Shown: positions 44,301 through 52,159 of the stretch, one piece after another | How positions within the stretch are numbered: position 1 is the first letter of the stretch | Layout: each line of letters starts with the position of its first letter | Source: Selenomonadaceae bacterium | GTDB taxonomy: Bacteria; Bacillota; Negativicutes; Selenomonadales; Selenomonadaceae | Assembly (NCBI GenBank): GCA_017614505.1 | Contig: JAGABT010000008.1 | Span: forward strand, 1 to 58,341 | Direction of reading: 5' to 3' | Length of the DNA stretch: 58,341 nt | Notes under the pieces: model-generated | Seen by the model: only the letters and a program-made list of their open reading frames with translations | The model's database searches: none | Told to the model about the DNA's origin: nothing | Translations under genes and position numbers: made by a program

Positions 44301-46121
44301 GCTGCCGTTGACGTTGATAATATCCGCGTCGCCGCCGCCGTCAGCATAAACGTTGTTGTGGGAAACTGCAAGGGTATCGTTGCCAGCCATGCCCTGAACA
44401 GTGTAACCGTCCGCTGTAGTTGCGTAGGTTTCGGCGGCTTTGGTACCCTGCCAGATTGAAGGAATGGTAGCGGTAGCAGTTGCGCCTGTGGAATCAACCG
44501 TGGTGAAGGTAGCGCCGCCTTTAGCGTCCTTGAGCGTGATAGTACCCTTGCCGACGGTAAGCACGTAATCTGAGCCGCTGAACTCCGCTGAACTGATAGA
44601 GCCGCTCGTGATTTTAATGGTATCGTTTGCGCCGAGACCGTAGATAACGTCATTGCCGTCGCCGGACGCGTATTCAAAGAGGTGGTGTTTATCGCTGCCC
44701 TGAATGGTAACAATATCGTTGCCCGCGCCGCCATTAACCGTTACGTAATCCGAGCCGGAACTCAATGTGATTAAGTCAGCGCCAGCGCCGCCGGAAATTG
44801 AAACGTTGCTGCCGGAATTGGTAATTGAATCGTTGCCAGCCAGCGCGTCGATAACGAAGGGACTGCCTTCCGACGCGCCGCTCTTGACGTTAGCGAGGTT
44901 GTCAGCTTTTTTGGTACCCGTCATCGTCTTGGGAACGGCAATGGAAACAGTCTCTCCCTTTGCGTCAATGATAGTGATTGTTTCAATCGCGCTGTCAAGG
45001 TCCAAAAGCGTTATGGTGCCTTTGCCGACGGGGATAATGAAGTCATTGCCGCTGAGCGCTGCCTTGTTGGTGTCAACGAAGCCGGCGGTTATCTGAATTG
45101 TATCGCCGGCGTGGAAGCCATGGATAGTATCGTTGCCGTCGCCTTCGCCGTAGATGTAGGTATTAGCCGCCTCGTTCTTAGCGTCAATGTAGTCATTGCC
45201 TGCGCCGCCATTAACCGTGACGCCTGTTGCGCCGCTGTTGACTGTGATTAAATCGTTGCCCGCGCCGCCGTTGACTAAACCGCCGCTGCCGCCGGTCTGA
45301 ATTGTGTCATTGCCCGCGCCGCCGTCCAATGTTACGTCATTGCCGGTGCTTATGAGTGAATCGTTGCCAGCGCCGCCGTAAACCAGAACGGTGTTGCCGG
45401 TGGTGCTGAATATATCGTCGCCTTTCTTAAGGTCAACTACAACGTTCGACGTGCTATTAATTGTATTGTCGCCGCTTTCGCTGTACTCAATCAGCGCCGG
45501 AACGGTATAGGCGTCATTACCCAGCATAAAGGTTACGCTGTCCACAATCGAACTAGCCGATTTGAGCGTGATTTTGCCGCTGCCGACGTTTACAATGTAG
45601 TCATCGCCGCTGTAGCTCGAGCTGATAACCTCTTCTGAATGAAGGCGAATGGTATCGCCGGATTTAATCCCGTAAATCTCGTCGTTGCCGTCGCCTTCGT
45701 TATAGACGAAAGTGCGACCAGTGCCGTTGTCAGCTTTATCATCAGCGTAAATTTTATCGTTGCCGGTGCCGCCATATATAATGGCGCCGCTGCTGTCTGT
45801 GTTGAGATATATTACGTCGTTTCCGGCGCCGCCGATGATGGAGGCGTTTTTGGCGTAAGCCACTATGCTGTCTTTGCCCGCACCGCCGTCAATCGTCACG
45901 CCCTCTCTTTCGAGCGTGTAGTAAACTCGGTCGTTGCCGCCGGCGCCGCTAATGAGAATTTTTTTATCGTTATCAGCTGTTGTGAGTGCGGGCGGTAACG
46001 AAACGCTTATTATATCGTTGCTGCTCGTGCCTTCGAGAACGAGATGAGTTTTATCCGTGCTTACTTTTAAATCCAGACTGGTTAAGTCCTTGAAGCGCTG
46101 AATATCAAAGATCATGTTCAT
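41379..46121 (-). CDS. Giant secreted calcium-binding repeat protein (hemolysin-type)
   Basis: 1580 residues built from about a dozen units of ~110-130 residues. Each unit starts near GTxxAD and runs through ALAGNDTI, GGAGNDxI (the GGxGxDxUx calcium nonapeptide), GDGNDxIYGF and VGKGxITLKD. There is no signal peptide; the N-terminus is MNMIFDIQRF. The C-terminal ~60 residues (FMEDDTSFI... ITAPEYSVT... SDK) match those of the protein at 49347, so they are a candidate type I secretion or anchoring signal. A type I secretion system is not in the window. Start behind GGAGGG at 7 nt. Likely a surface or matrix protein; a toxin role is not shown. Confidence 0.88.
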   Translation of the reverse strand: MNMIFDIQRFKDLTSLDLKVSTDKTHLVLEGTSSNDIISVSLPPALTTADNDKKILISGAGGNDRVYYTLEREGVTIDGGAGKDSIVAYAKNASIIGGAGNDVIYLNTDSSGAIIYGGTGNDKIYADDKADNGTGRTFVYNEGDGNDEIYGIKSGDTIRLHSEEVISSSYSGDDYIVNVGSGKITLKSASSIVDSVTFMLGNDAYTVPALIEYSESGDNTINSTSNVVVDLKKGDDIFSTTGNTVLVYGGAGNDSLISTGNDVTLDGGAGNDTIQTGGSGGLVNGGAGNDLITVNSGATGVTVNGGAGNDYIDAKNEAANTYIYGEGDGNDTIHGFHAGDTIQITAGFVDTNKAALSGNDFIIPVGKGTITLLDLDSAIETITIIDAKGETVSIAVPKTMTGTKKADNLANVKSGASEGSPFVIDALAGNDSITNSGSNVSISGGAGADLITLSSGSDYVTVNGGAGNDIVTIQGSDKHHLFEYASGDGNDVIYGLGANDTIKITSGSISSAEFSGSDYVLTVGKGTITLKDAKGGATFTTVDSTGATATATIPSIWQGTKAAETYATTADGYTVQGMAGNDTLAVSHNNVYADGGGDADIINVNGSNTGVKIYGGAGNDTITIESVVSGEGEEETTARSSQAHTFIYESGDGNDIIYGFNANDLISIASGSIDTAVSGNDFIITSGKGSITLKDVVGGVDTASVQIGNASVQAVPIQKIIQGTKNAETISNSEAGYLIDALAGNDSITVSGENNIVEAGVGNDIISVKSGVAGIKINGGTGNDVVTIDGGSADTVGRYYVFGASDGTDTIYGFNAHDTIEFANDTITTSISDSGENFILKSGKTSVVIANYFANGLSGETFTTLKAGTTGEIAPNATVPAILQGTKTADTLELTKDDHTVLALAGNDNITVNASNVSIDGGAGNDSISVSAGADSVTVNGGAGDDTVTIESGGEKAHTFVYADGDGSDVIYGYGANDAITITGGDYTTAISGKDFIISVGKGAITLKDAATLPRTTINGETVTIEQVIQGTEGNDSNLTVTESGYRVEGLAGNDTISLSADVTGTAVNGGTGDDYIYGNANDNVYIYASGDGKDTIENFTEGDTINITSGKVDSSVTSGTDVILNVGKGSITLKDAIGSVRKFNLKIGTAAAVETPITITGTAKADEIVNDASVYSIQALGGNDTIENYADSVTVEAGAGKDYIFNSGSKVQIFGDADNDTVESFGDSVTVDGGAGADYIYSDGNNASVGGGAGNDTLEIIGASITVFYANGDGNDIVYGFDAGDILQINSAQLASASVDGTDVILKIGNGYVKLMDMAGQEIKYTDSSGDKTTVVSGAVTGTARADKINNTYAGFTINALAGNDTVTNSGDNAVIDGGTGADLISNTGTGTSIFGGIGNDIITSTGNKVSIDGGFGHDKITIGSGSDSVTVTGGAGNDTITATGAENVLFNYASGDGRDVIVGFKAGDTLKVTSGSIASSVESGENVILKIGSGSVKLEGAKGKINISGTNVTYTGSGSSGNLAVPWFMEDDTSFIGGGATVDEITAPEYSVTNVETSDGADAISQLEKYMAAYGSDK

Positions 46122-46272
46122 AAGAAAACCCTCCTTAATGAAAAAAATAAAATCTCGCAGACGCGCTCTCTTGGTTTATTCGGTATTTTATCTGAAAAAC
46201 TTAAAAGCGGCACCGGCGGCGCGGGCAGGAATTTTTTGGGTGGCGCCTAATTTAACGGCGGGAGGAATAATA

Positions 46273-47508
46273 GTGAACGAATTGCAACCTTTACTGGATC
46301 AGAAAGAAACTCTGCTGGAACAGCTGCGGCAAATCGCTGAGACCTGCGAAGGCACGGAAAATCCGTCCAACGCTCAGAAAGTTTCCGAGCTCAACGAATC
46401 GCTCGCCCGCCTTACCGCGCAGAAAACTAATCTCGAAAATAAAATCGAACTGCTGAACCTGGGTATCACCAGCGCCGGCGAAAAAATCAGGCGGCTGTCT
46501 CAGTCCGGCGTAGACAAAATCTTAGCCGCGATAAAAAATCAGCGCTGGTACTTTTTCAAAAACCGCCCGAAAATTATCTTCGACCGCGATACCGCCTACC
46601 TTTGGGCGAATCTGCAGTACTTCCCCTACGGCAAAAACGGCAACTCCGAAGAATACAACGCCAAGGAAATTCGCGCGCTGCTGAATACCGTGAACGCCAG
46701 CGGTATCGACGGCTATCGCGACTGGAAAATTCCTACGCCATTTGAACTTTCGCGCGTCGTCGAAGATAAAACCTGCCCGTACCGCGAAGCCGCGCTCTGG
46801 AAAATGATAAAGGCGGCGTTCTGGTGCGTCAACGCAAACGGCAGCTATCGCGGCAAAGTCCTTGAGCCGACGCTCGTCAGCCACACCGTCCTTGACATGA
46901 ATCACGGCGTTTACGTCTACGGCAACTGGAACTATAACGTTTTCGTTCTGCCGTGCAGTGCCGCGCTCGTCCCGCCGGAATACGAAAATAATATTTCCGC
47001 GCTGAACACCGTCTACACCGAGGCTGAAAAGCTAGCCATGACGCTGAGCATTTTCGTCAACAACAGCCTTGAGCCGGTCTTTGCCGACGAAACCGCCAAT
47101 GAAATTTACCGCCAGCTTTTTATCGTCAAGCCGGAACTGCAGGAAAAACTTTCGGCGCTCCAGCTGAAAATCGATGAACTCAGCGCGATTGAAACACTTT
47201 CGCCGAATCTGGACTGGCGCGCGCTAAGATTAAAATTCGACGCGGACGCAGATTCATCACCCCTGCGCTACGCGGCGGCGGTAAAGGCGCTCACGGAATT
47301 TTTGCTGGACAAAATCGAGGCGCCGGAACTTCGCGCAGAACTGGAAGAATTTCGCGCAGAGGCGGTCGGGCTTGAAAATAAGGCGCTGTCGGCGAAAACG
47401 CTGGCGGAAATGCTGGAAATAAAATCAGCGCCGCGCCCGCCGTGCGAATTCGTCGTTGAAACGCTGGCGGGGAAAATCCGCGCGACCTTATCAGAAACGG
47501 AGGCATGA
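46273..47508 (+). CDS. Coiled-coil and Lcl/DUF1566-domain protein
   Basis: 411 residues from the GTG at 46273 (GGGAGG 7 nt upstream). An N-terminal coiled coil (1-75) is followed by a DUF1566/Lcl-like domain (about 95-240: FDRDTAYLWANLQYFPYGK, GYRDWKIPTPFEL, VFVLPCSAALVP). The C-terminal ~110 residues (from LDWRALRLKFDADADSSPLRYAAAV) match the N-terminal domain of the protein at 48429 (INWQALNEKFAPQNNSALSYAAAV), but the rest of that domain is missing here. It is the first gene of a three-gene unit with a short 3-nt gap to the hydrolase. Confidence 0.72.
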   Translation: MNELQPLLDQKETLLEQLRQIAETCEGTENPSNAQKVSELNESLARLTAQKTNLENKIELLNLGITSAGEKIRRLSQSGVDKILAAIKNQRWYFFKNRPKIIFDRDTAYLWANLQYFPYGKNGNSEEYNAKEIRALLNTVNASGIDGYRDWKIPTPFELSRVVEDKTCPYREAALWKMIKAAFWCVNANGSYRGKVLEPTLVSHTVLDMNHGVYVYGNWNYNVFVLPCSAALVPPEYENNISALNTVYTEAEKLAMTLSIFVNNSLEPVFADETANEIYRQLFIVKPELQEKLSALQLKIDELSAIETLSPNLDWRALRLKFDADADSSPLRYAAAVKALTEFLLDKIEAPELRAELEEFRAEAVGLENKALSAKTLAEMLEIKSAPRPPCEFVVETLAGKIRATLSETEA

Positions 47509-47511
47509 TTC

Positions 47512-48300
47512 ATGGGCAAAAAAGTTGGCGTAAGCAAGGAAGAACGCGCGCTGCCGTACTTCAGATTTTTCGCGCAGGACATGGCTGCGATACCGGATGA
47601 AAAATTGAAACTCGTGGAGGCGCCGCAGGAAATTCCGGCGGTACCTTTCGCGGAGCGTAATTTATTTTTGCGCGGCGAGGATAAAGACTACTGCCAGATT
47701 GGCTACGGCGTGGCGGCGGACGGCACGGGCTTTGTCTGCAACGAAACGTACATGGCGGGCGTCACCGGCGAAATGCTTGACTGGTGGTTCCCGTGGCACA
47801 GCGTCGGCTCGGATTTGCGCTACAAGATTTGGGATCCCGAAGACCATTACTTTGCGCGCGCCGATAACGCCGAATACGTCTGCGACCCGAATGTTCCCGT
47901 GAACGAAAAAACCTGGGGCGTCGACCATTACATTATCGAAGATGTCGGCGCCGGTCCAGATTTCATTAAGCTCTGCTTCAAGCGCCCGCGCGATTTCGGC
48001 TACGACGAAAGTATTATAGGCAGTGAACTTTGCCAGTCGCTGGTCTGCGCGATTGGCGCCGGTAACTGCGCGGCGGCTATGACCCACAAATGGTACCCGT
48101 ACAAAGACGGCGTGAATTTCTGTTCGCGTTTCTGGATTGGTATGGGCGTCGTGGACGGCAAGATTATCAAGACGCTGCCCGAAGGCGTCAAAATTCCTGT
48201 CGAAGTACCGCGCGGCTTGTTCGCTCACAATATCAAGGAATTTTCCAATCTGGCGGCGATTCTGGAGGAAGTCTACGCCGAGAACAGGGACAATTTTTAG
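47512..48300 (+). CDS. Phloretin/2,4-diacetylphloroglucinol hydrolase family protein
   Basis: 262 residues. The family signature MAGVTGEMLDWWFPWHSVGSDLRYKIWDP (around 81-109, with H96) is unmistakable, and the C-terminal H239xxxE243 has the same spacing as the zinc-ligand pair known in PhlG. The family cleaves a carbon-carbon bond next to an aromatic ring (phloretin to phloretate and phloroglucinol in gut anaerobes). Start follows GGAGG at 8 nt. It lies between two copies of an unrelated gene family, which suggests insertion. The substrate in this organism is unknown. Confidence 0.85.
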   Translation: MGKKVGVSKEERALPYFRFFAQDMAAIPDEKLKLVEAPQEIPAVPFAERNLFLRGEDKDYCQIGYGVAADGTGFVCNETYMAGVTGEMLDWWFPWHSVGSDLRYKIWDPEDHYFARADNAEYVCDPNVPVNEKTWGVDHYIIEDVGAGPDFIKLCFKRPRDFGYDESIIGSELCQSLVCAIGAGNCAAAMTHKWYPYKDGVNFCSRFWIGMGVVDGKIIKTLPEGVKIPVEVPRGLFAHNIKEFSNLAAILEEVYAENRDNF

Positions 48301-48428
48301 CGGCATTACAGCTCGCGGCTGGAACTTTGGTGCTACGTTGAGGAGTTCAAAAAAAATGTCGGCAGAATTGTGCAGTCGCTGAAAAGTGGGCGAACAATCT
48401 GCATTAACGACATGAAGGAGGATAAATC
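48301..48428 (+). pseudogene. Remnant of the 3' end of a 48429-type gene
   Basis: After the hydrolase TAG the same frame stays open for 41 codons (to TGA at 48429-48431) with no start codon in range. The remnant contains VEEFKKNVGRIVQSLKS, which aligns with MEEFRLNIGGIASALKS near the C-terminus of the next gene's product. It therefore looks like the tail of a paralogue whose front part is the gene at 46273. A short read-through extension of the hydrolase is the alternative. Confidence 0.55.
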
Positions 48429-49205
48429 ATGAGCGCTGCGAAAATCAACTGGCAGGCGCTGAATGAAAAATTTGCCCCGCAGAATAATTCTGCCCTCAGC
48501 TACGCGGCGGCTGTCATGAATCTGGCAGAGTACCTGCGCGACCAGCTGGACGATTACGAATTGGAAAATGCTGACGTCATCGCCGAAATTAACAGCCTGC
48601 GCCTTACGGACGAATTTAATTTCTCGACGCCGGAGGCTCTGTCAAAAGTCCGCGCGAAAATAAAAAAATTCCACCAGCAGGCGGTTACCCTGCGCGACAA
48701 ATTGCAGGCGGCGGAGGGCTTATCAAAACTGGCGGAGCTTGAAAGTACGCCGCGCCCGTCATTTGAGCTGCTGGCAGATGTGCTTATCGAATCGGTGCGG
48801 TCAGTGTCGGCGCCCGTGGAATTTTACAGAAAGCACGCTGAATTTGTGAACAGCGCCGCCGCATTCTATCATCACAGCCTGTACGTCAACCGGCAGTACG
48901 TTGGCTACGACACGCCGCGCTATGACAGCTCGTTGGCAAGTTTTTTCCGCTATGTCACGAGCGGGCATCTGCTTAAGAAACTTGACACCAATTCGACGGC
49001 GGCGGATTTTGTGCTGAGGGAGCTGAACGACTTCAGAAACAGGCTGAATGAGCTTTACAGGAAGCCGCTAGAATCTGACAGGCGTGAACGCGAAGTGCCG
49101 CCGCTTATGGAGGAGTTCCGGCTGAATATTGGCGGTATCGCATCGGCGCTGAAAAGTTCCGAGGAGCGCCAGTGGCTGATTGACTGGGCGGAAAATTTAA
49201 AATAA
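48429..49205 (+). CDS. Hypothetical protein, paralogue of the 46273 product C-terminal domain
   Basis: 258 residues, AGGAGG 7 nt before the ATG. N-terminal ~110 residues are shared with the C-terminus of the 46273 product. The middle contains a tyrosine-rich stretch (FYHHSLYVNRQYVGYDTPRY). No signal peptide or membrane span. Helical throughout. It is not recognised. Ends just before copy 6 of the dispersed element. Confidence 0.68.
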   Translation: MSAAKINWQALNEKFAPQNNSALSYAAAVMNLAEYLRDQLDDYELENADVIAEINSLRLTDEFNFSTPEALSKVRAKIKKFHQQAVTLRDKLQAAEGLSKLAELESTPRPSFELLADVLIESVRSVSAPVEFYRKHAEFVNSAAAFYHHSLYVNRQYVGYDTPRYDSSLASFFRYVTSGHLLKKLDTNSTAADFVLRELNDFRNRLNELYRKPLESDRREREVPPLMEEFRLNIGGIASALKSSEERQWLIDWAENLK

Positions 49206-49331
49206 CGGAAAGTATTCAACTTTCTTTCTCATCGCAGAAAGAAAGTTGGCAAAGAAAGGCTAGAGCCGCGGGTGATTTCTTCCGGAAATCAGCGCGGCTC
49301 ATTGGGGCGCCCGTCCATGGGCGCCTTCTTT
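49206..49331 (-). repeat. Dispersed three-hairpin intergenic element, copy 6 (reverse orientation)
   Basis: Read on minus: hairpin 1 GGCGCCC/GGGCGCC around ATGGA; hairpin 2 GAGCCGCG/CGCGGCTC with inner GATTTC/GAAATC around CGGAA; hairpin 3 CAACTTTCTTTC/GAAAGAAAGTTG. Between the convergent 48429 and 49347 genes. Confidence 0.85.
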
Positions 49332-49346
49332 AATTGCGGTCTAAGT

Positions 49347-51980
49347 TTATTTGTCGCTGCTTACAAGCTGGAGTTCATGGGGATTCTGCGCGAAAATTTC
49401 CAGGCTGGTTTCCTGCGGCGTGGTGACAGCATATTTCGGCGCGCTGATAGCGTCGAGCTGGGGCGTATCCGAAATGAAGTTTGTATCGTCTTCGGTAAAC
49501 CACATAGCAGACCTGCCGCTGGCTGCCGCGCCGTAGCTGTATTCCTCGCCGTCCGCGTCCATGAAAGTAATTTCGCTGCCCTTAGCGTTTTTGACGGTGA
49601 TTTTGTTCGTGCCGACCTTAAACACGACGTTATTTCCGCTGACGGTTGCGCTCTTAATCACGGTGCTTACCGCCGCGCCCTCGACGTAAATTATATCTTC
49701 GCCCTCGGTGTAGTCAGCGATAGTCTTGTTGCCTTCGCCCTTGACAATGTGGAAGGTATCGTCACCGCCGTTGCCGGTAAGCGTGTCGGTGCCTTTGCCG
49801 CCGTAGAGGGTGTCATTGTTCTCACTGCCGAAGATTTTGTTGTTCTTGGCGTTGCCGAGAATCTCAAGGTCAATCTCAGCTTCCGTGGCGTCAATCGTCA
49901 CGAGTTTGGAATAATCTGCCGCGTCGAAAGTTTCTTCCTCGTAGTAGGCGGTGATTGTAGCGGAAGTGCTGGCGGCGTTGAAGATTACATCGTCGCCGCC
50001 GCTGTCGGGATAAGTGTACTCCTCGCCGTCCTCGTCGACAAAAAGAATTTCCTGCCCATCGCCGCCCTTGACGGTAACGTTATTGGTGCCAACTTTGAAA
50101 ATGACATTGCCGCTCTTGACGCTCGCGCTGGCTATCACTGTCGTAACGTCCGCGCCTTCGACGTAGATTATATCTTCGCCCTCGGTGTAGTCCGCGATAA
50201 ATTTGTTGCCTTCGCCCTTGACGATGTGGAAGGTATCTTCGCCGCCGTTGCCTTTCAGCGTGTCGGTGCCTTTGCCGCCGTAGAGAGTATCGTTGTTCTC
50301 GCTGCCGAAGATTTTGTTGTTCTTGGCGTTGCCGAGAATTTCAAGGTCAACTGTAGCTTTCGTAGCGTTAAGCGTCACGAGTTTGGAATAAGCCGCCGCG
50401 TCGAAGGTATCGTCCGCGTAGTCAGCGGTTATCGTGGCAGAAGTTTTCGCCGAATTGAAAATTACTTCGTCTTCGGGAGTGCCGAGGATTGCGAAAGCAA
50501 CGTTAGCGCCGCCCTGCACGGAGATTTTTCCGCTGCCAGCCGTGACAATTAAGTTACTGCCGCTCTTTGCCGTGGAATATTTCGTACCGGCAATCTGAAG
50601 AGTGTCATTTGCATTAATGCCAACGATAACGTCATTTCCTTCACCTGAATTATACTGATAGAAATTGCCATTGGCTGAATAATTTTCAATAGTATCGTTG
50701 CCGGTGCCGCCTTTAACAGTATGTCTGATTGCCTGTGTAAAAAGACGAACATAATCATCGCCATTACCCATGTCAATTAAAACATTATCGCCGCCACTGT
50801 AAGCAGAATCTTTTCCCTCGCCGCCAATTAAAGTATGATTATAGCCATTGGCATAAACATAGAAATAATCATCGCCGCTGTCGCCATAACCTTTAACGCT
50901 ATTGCCGCTCATTTCGATAGTGTCGTTACCAGCACCTGCCGTGACAAAATGATTTTTGGCATTCGCGTAAACGTGAACAAGGTCGTTGCCTGCGCCAGCG
51001 TCGACGGTGATATTAGTTCCCTCAGACCAAACGTAAATGTGATCATTGCCAGCGTCTCCGTTGACTATATTTTTATCGCCGCTCGTATAAATTGTGTCAT
51101 TGTTGGCGCCGCCATTTACTGTGACATTGTTGGCAAAATTTTTAATGCTGTCGGCGTAGGACGTGCCGGTTATGACGGTGTTGTTGTTGGAATTTGAAAC
51201 AGTCAAGCCGCCCAAGACGGTATAAATTCCTCCAACGATGTTGGCGGTGCTGACGTTTTTAAGGGTCATTGAGCCGCTGCCGATAATGCTCACAACATGA
51301 TCGCTGCCGCTTTTTATGGTCGAGTAGTACGCACTGCCGCCGATTGAGATTGTGTCCGCCGAATCGTAATTATAAATTGTATCATAGCCATCTCCGATTT
51401 TGTACTGATAAACAACTCCTTTGGAGCCGTTAAGATATACCTTGTCATTATCAGCGCCGCCAAGCACTGTAGATACCAGCGTACCGCCGCTGATGCTGAT
51501 TATGTCATTCCCAGCGCCGCCATTTATCGAGCCGCCGCCATAATAATCATTAATCGTATCGTTGCCAGCTCCACCATCAACAGTTTTGGGATTTGAGCGA
51601 AGATTAATAACGTCAGAACCAGCTCCGGCAAGAATTGTATTGCTGGCGCCATAGTCGGTAATTGTGTCGTTGCCCGCGCCGACATCTATGACAGTCTTAT
51701 TACCACCTGAGTGATTCAAGACAGAATCATTACCGTTGCCACCGACTATCGTTACAAACTGACCTCCGTAATTGGTAGAATTAATGTAGTAGCCGCTCTC
51801 GATATTGTCAGCACCATCTCCGCCATCGATTTTTACTCTGTTGCCAGTATTTTTAATCGTGTCGTTGCCACCATATCCGTAGATAACAGCATCATCAGCA
51901 GTATTGCTAAGGCTGTCACTCCAACTCGTTCCCGTCATGGTCGCACTAAAACGTTGCATAGAAAACGTAATTTCTTTCAT
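49347..51980 (-). CDS. Secreted calcium-binding repeat protein, phase-variable promoter candidate
   Basis: 877 residues. N-terminus MKEITFSMQRF without a signal peptide, then many GGxGxD-type units (GGDGADNI, GGNGNDSV, GGAGNDTI). Towards the C-terminus a ~155-residue module is duplicated in tandem. The tail (FTEDDTNFI... ISAPKYAVT... SDK) matches that of the 1580-residue protein. Start behind GGAGG at 9 nt. Probably exported by type I secretion and placed on the surface. Its promoter carries a G9 spacer (see 52034-52064). Confidence 0.88.
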   Translation of the reverse strand: MKEITFSMQRFSATMTGTSWSDSLSNTADDAVIYGYGGNDTIKNTGNRVKIDGGDGADNIESGYYINSTNYGGQFVTIVGGNGNDSVLNHSGGNKTVIDVGAGNDTITDYGASNTILAGAGSDVINLRSNPKTVDGGAGNDTINDYYGGGSINGGAGNDIISISGGTLVSTVLGGADNDKVYLNGSKGVVYQYKIGDGYDTIYNYDSADTISIGGSAYYSTIKSGSDHVVSIIGSGSMTLKNVSTANIVGGIYTVLGGLTVSNSNNNTVITGTSYADSIKNFANNVTVNGGANNDTIYTSGDKNIVNGDAGNDHIYVWSEGTNITVDAGAGNDLVHVYANAKNHFVTAGAGNDTIEMSGNSVKGYGDSGDDYFYVYANGYNHTLIGGEGKDSAYSGGDNVLIDMGNGDDYVRLFTQAIRHTVKGGTGNDTIENYSANGNFYQYNSGEGNDVIVGINANDTLQIAGTKYSTAKSGSNLIVTAGSGKISVQGGANVAFAILGTPEDEVIFNSAKTSATITADYADDTFDAAAYSKLVTLNATKATVDLEILGNAKNNKIFGSENNDTLYGGKGTDTLKGNGGEDTFHIVKGEGNKFIADYTEGEDIIYVEGADVTTVIASASVKSGNVIFKVGTNNVTVKGGDGQEILFVDEDGEEYTYPDSGGDDVIFNAASTSATITAYYEEETFDAADYSKLVTIDATEAEIDLEILGNAKNNKIFGSENNDTLYGGKGTDTLTGNGGDDTFHIVKGEGNKTIADYTEGEDIIYVEGAAVSTVIKSATVSGNNVVFKVGTNKITVKNAKGSEITFMDADGEEYSYGAAASGRSAMWFTEDDTNFISDTPQLDAISAPKYAVTTPQETSLEIFAQNPHELQLVSSDK
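49510..50460 (-). repeat. Tandem duplication inside the 877-residue repeat protein
   Basis: Two copies of a ~155-residue (about 465-bp) module. Both contain LEILGNAKNNKIFGSENNDT, YGGKGTDTL and ADYTEGEDIIYVEGA with few differences. The DNA is also highly similar, so the copy number may change by recombination. Confidence 0.85.
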
Positions 51981-52033
51981 GACGCATTACCTCCATGTAC
52001 TTCAGAAACCCTCCGTAACCTATTAACATGTCC

Positions 52034-52064
52034 ATTATACCCCCCCCCATTTTTGGTTTGTCAA
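52034..52064 (-). promoter_or_regulatory. Promoter with poly-G spacer upstream of the 49347-51980 gene
   Basis: Minus-strand consensus TTGACA (52059-52064) and consensus TATAAT (52034-52039). The 19-bp spacer includes nine consecutive G directly before the -10. Loss of two G would give the ideal 17-bp spacing. Transcription would start near 52027, about 47 nt before the start codon. Confidence 0.85.
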
Positions 52065-52105
52065 GTTATAGTTCCATTTTTAATCAAATTTTAATCTTTG
52101 CAATA

Positions 52106-52142
52106 AAAAACGCCCCTGCCACTTTGACAGAGACGCTAAAAA
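52106..52142 (-). terminator. Terminator of leuA
   Basis: Minus-strand CGTCTCTGTC/GGCAGGGGCG imperfect stem with G-T pairs, followed by TTTTTTAT. Confidence 0.72.
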
Positions 52143-52159
52143 TCTGCGCGAATGAGTGT

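Noticed and set aside
41379..46121. CRISPR-like regular repeats
   Set aside because: The periodicity is that of ~330-390-bp protein-coding units encoding GGxGxD motifs, not 25-40-bp repeats with unique spacers.
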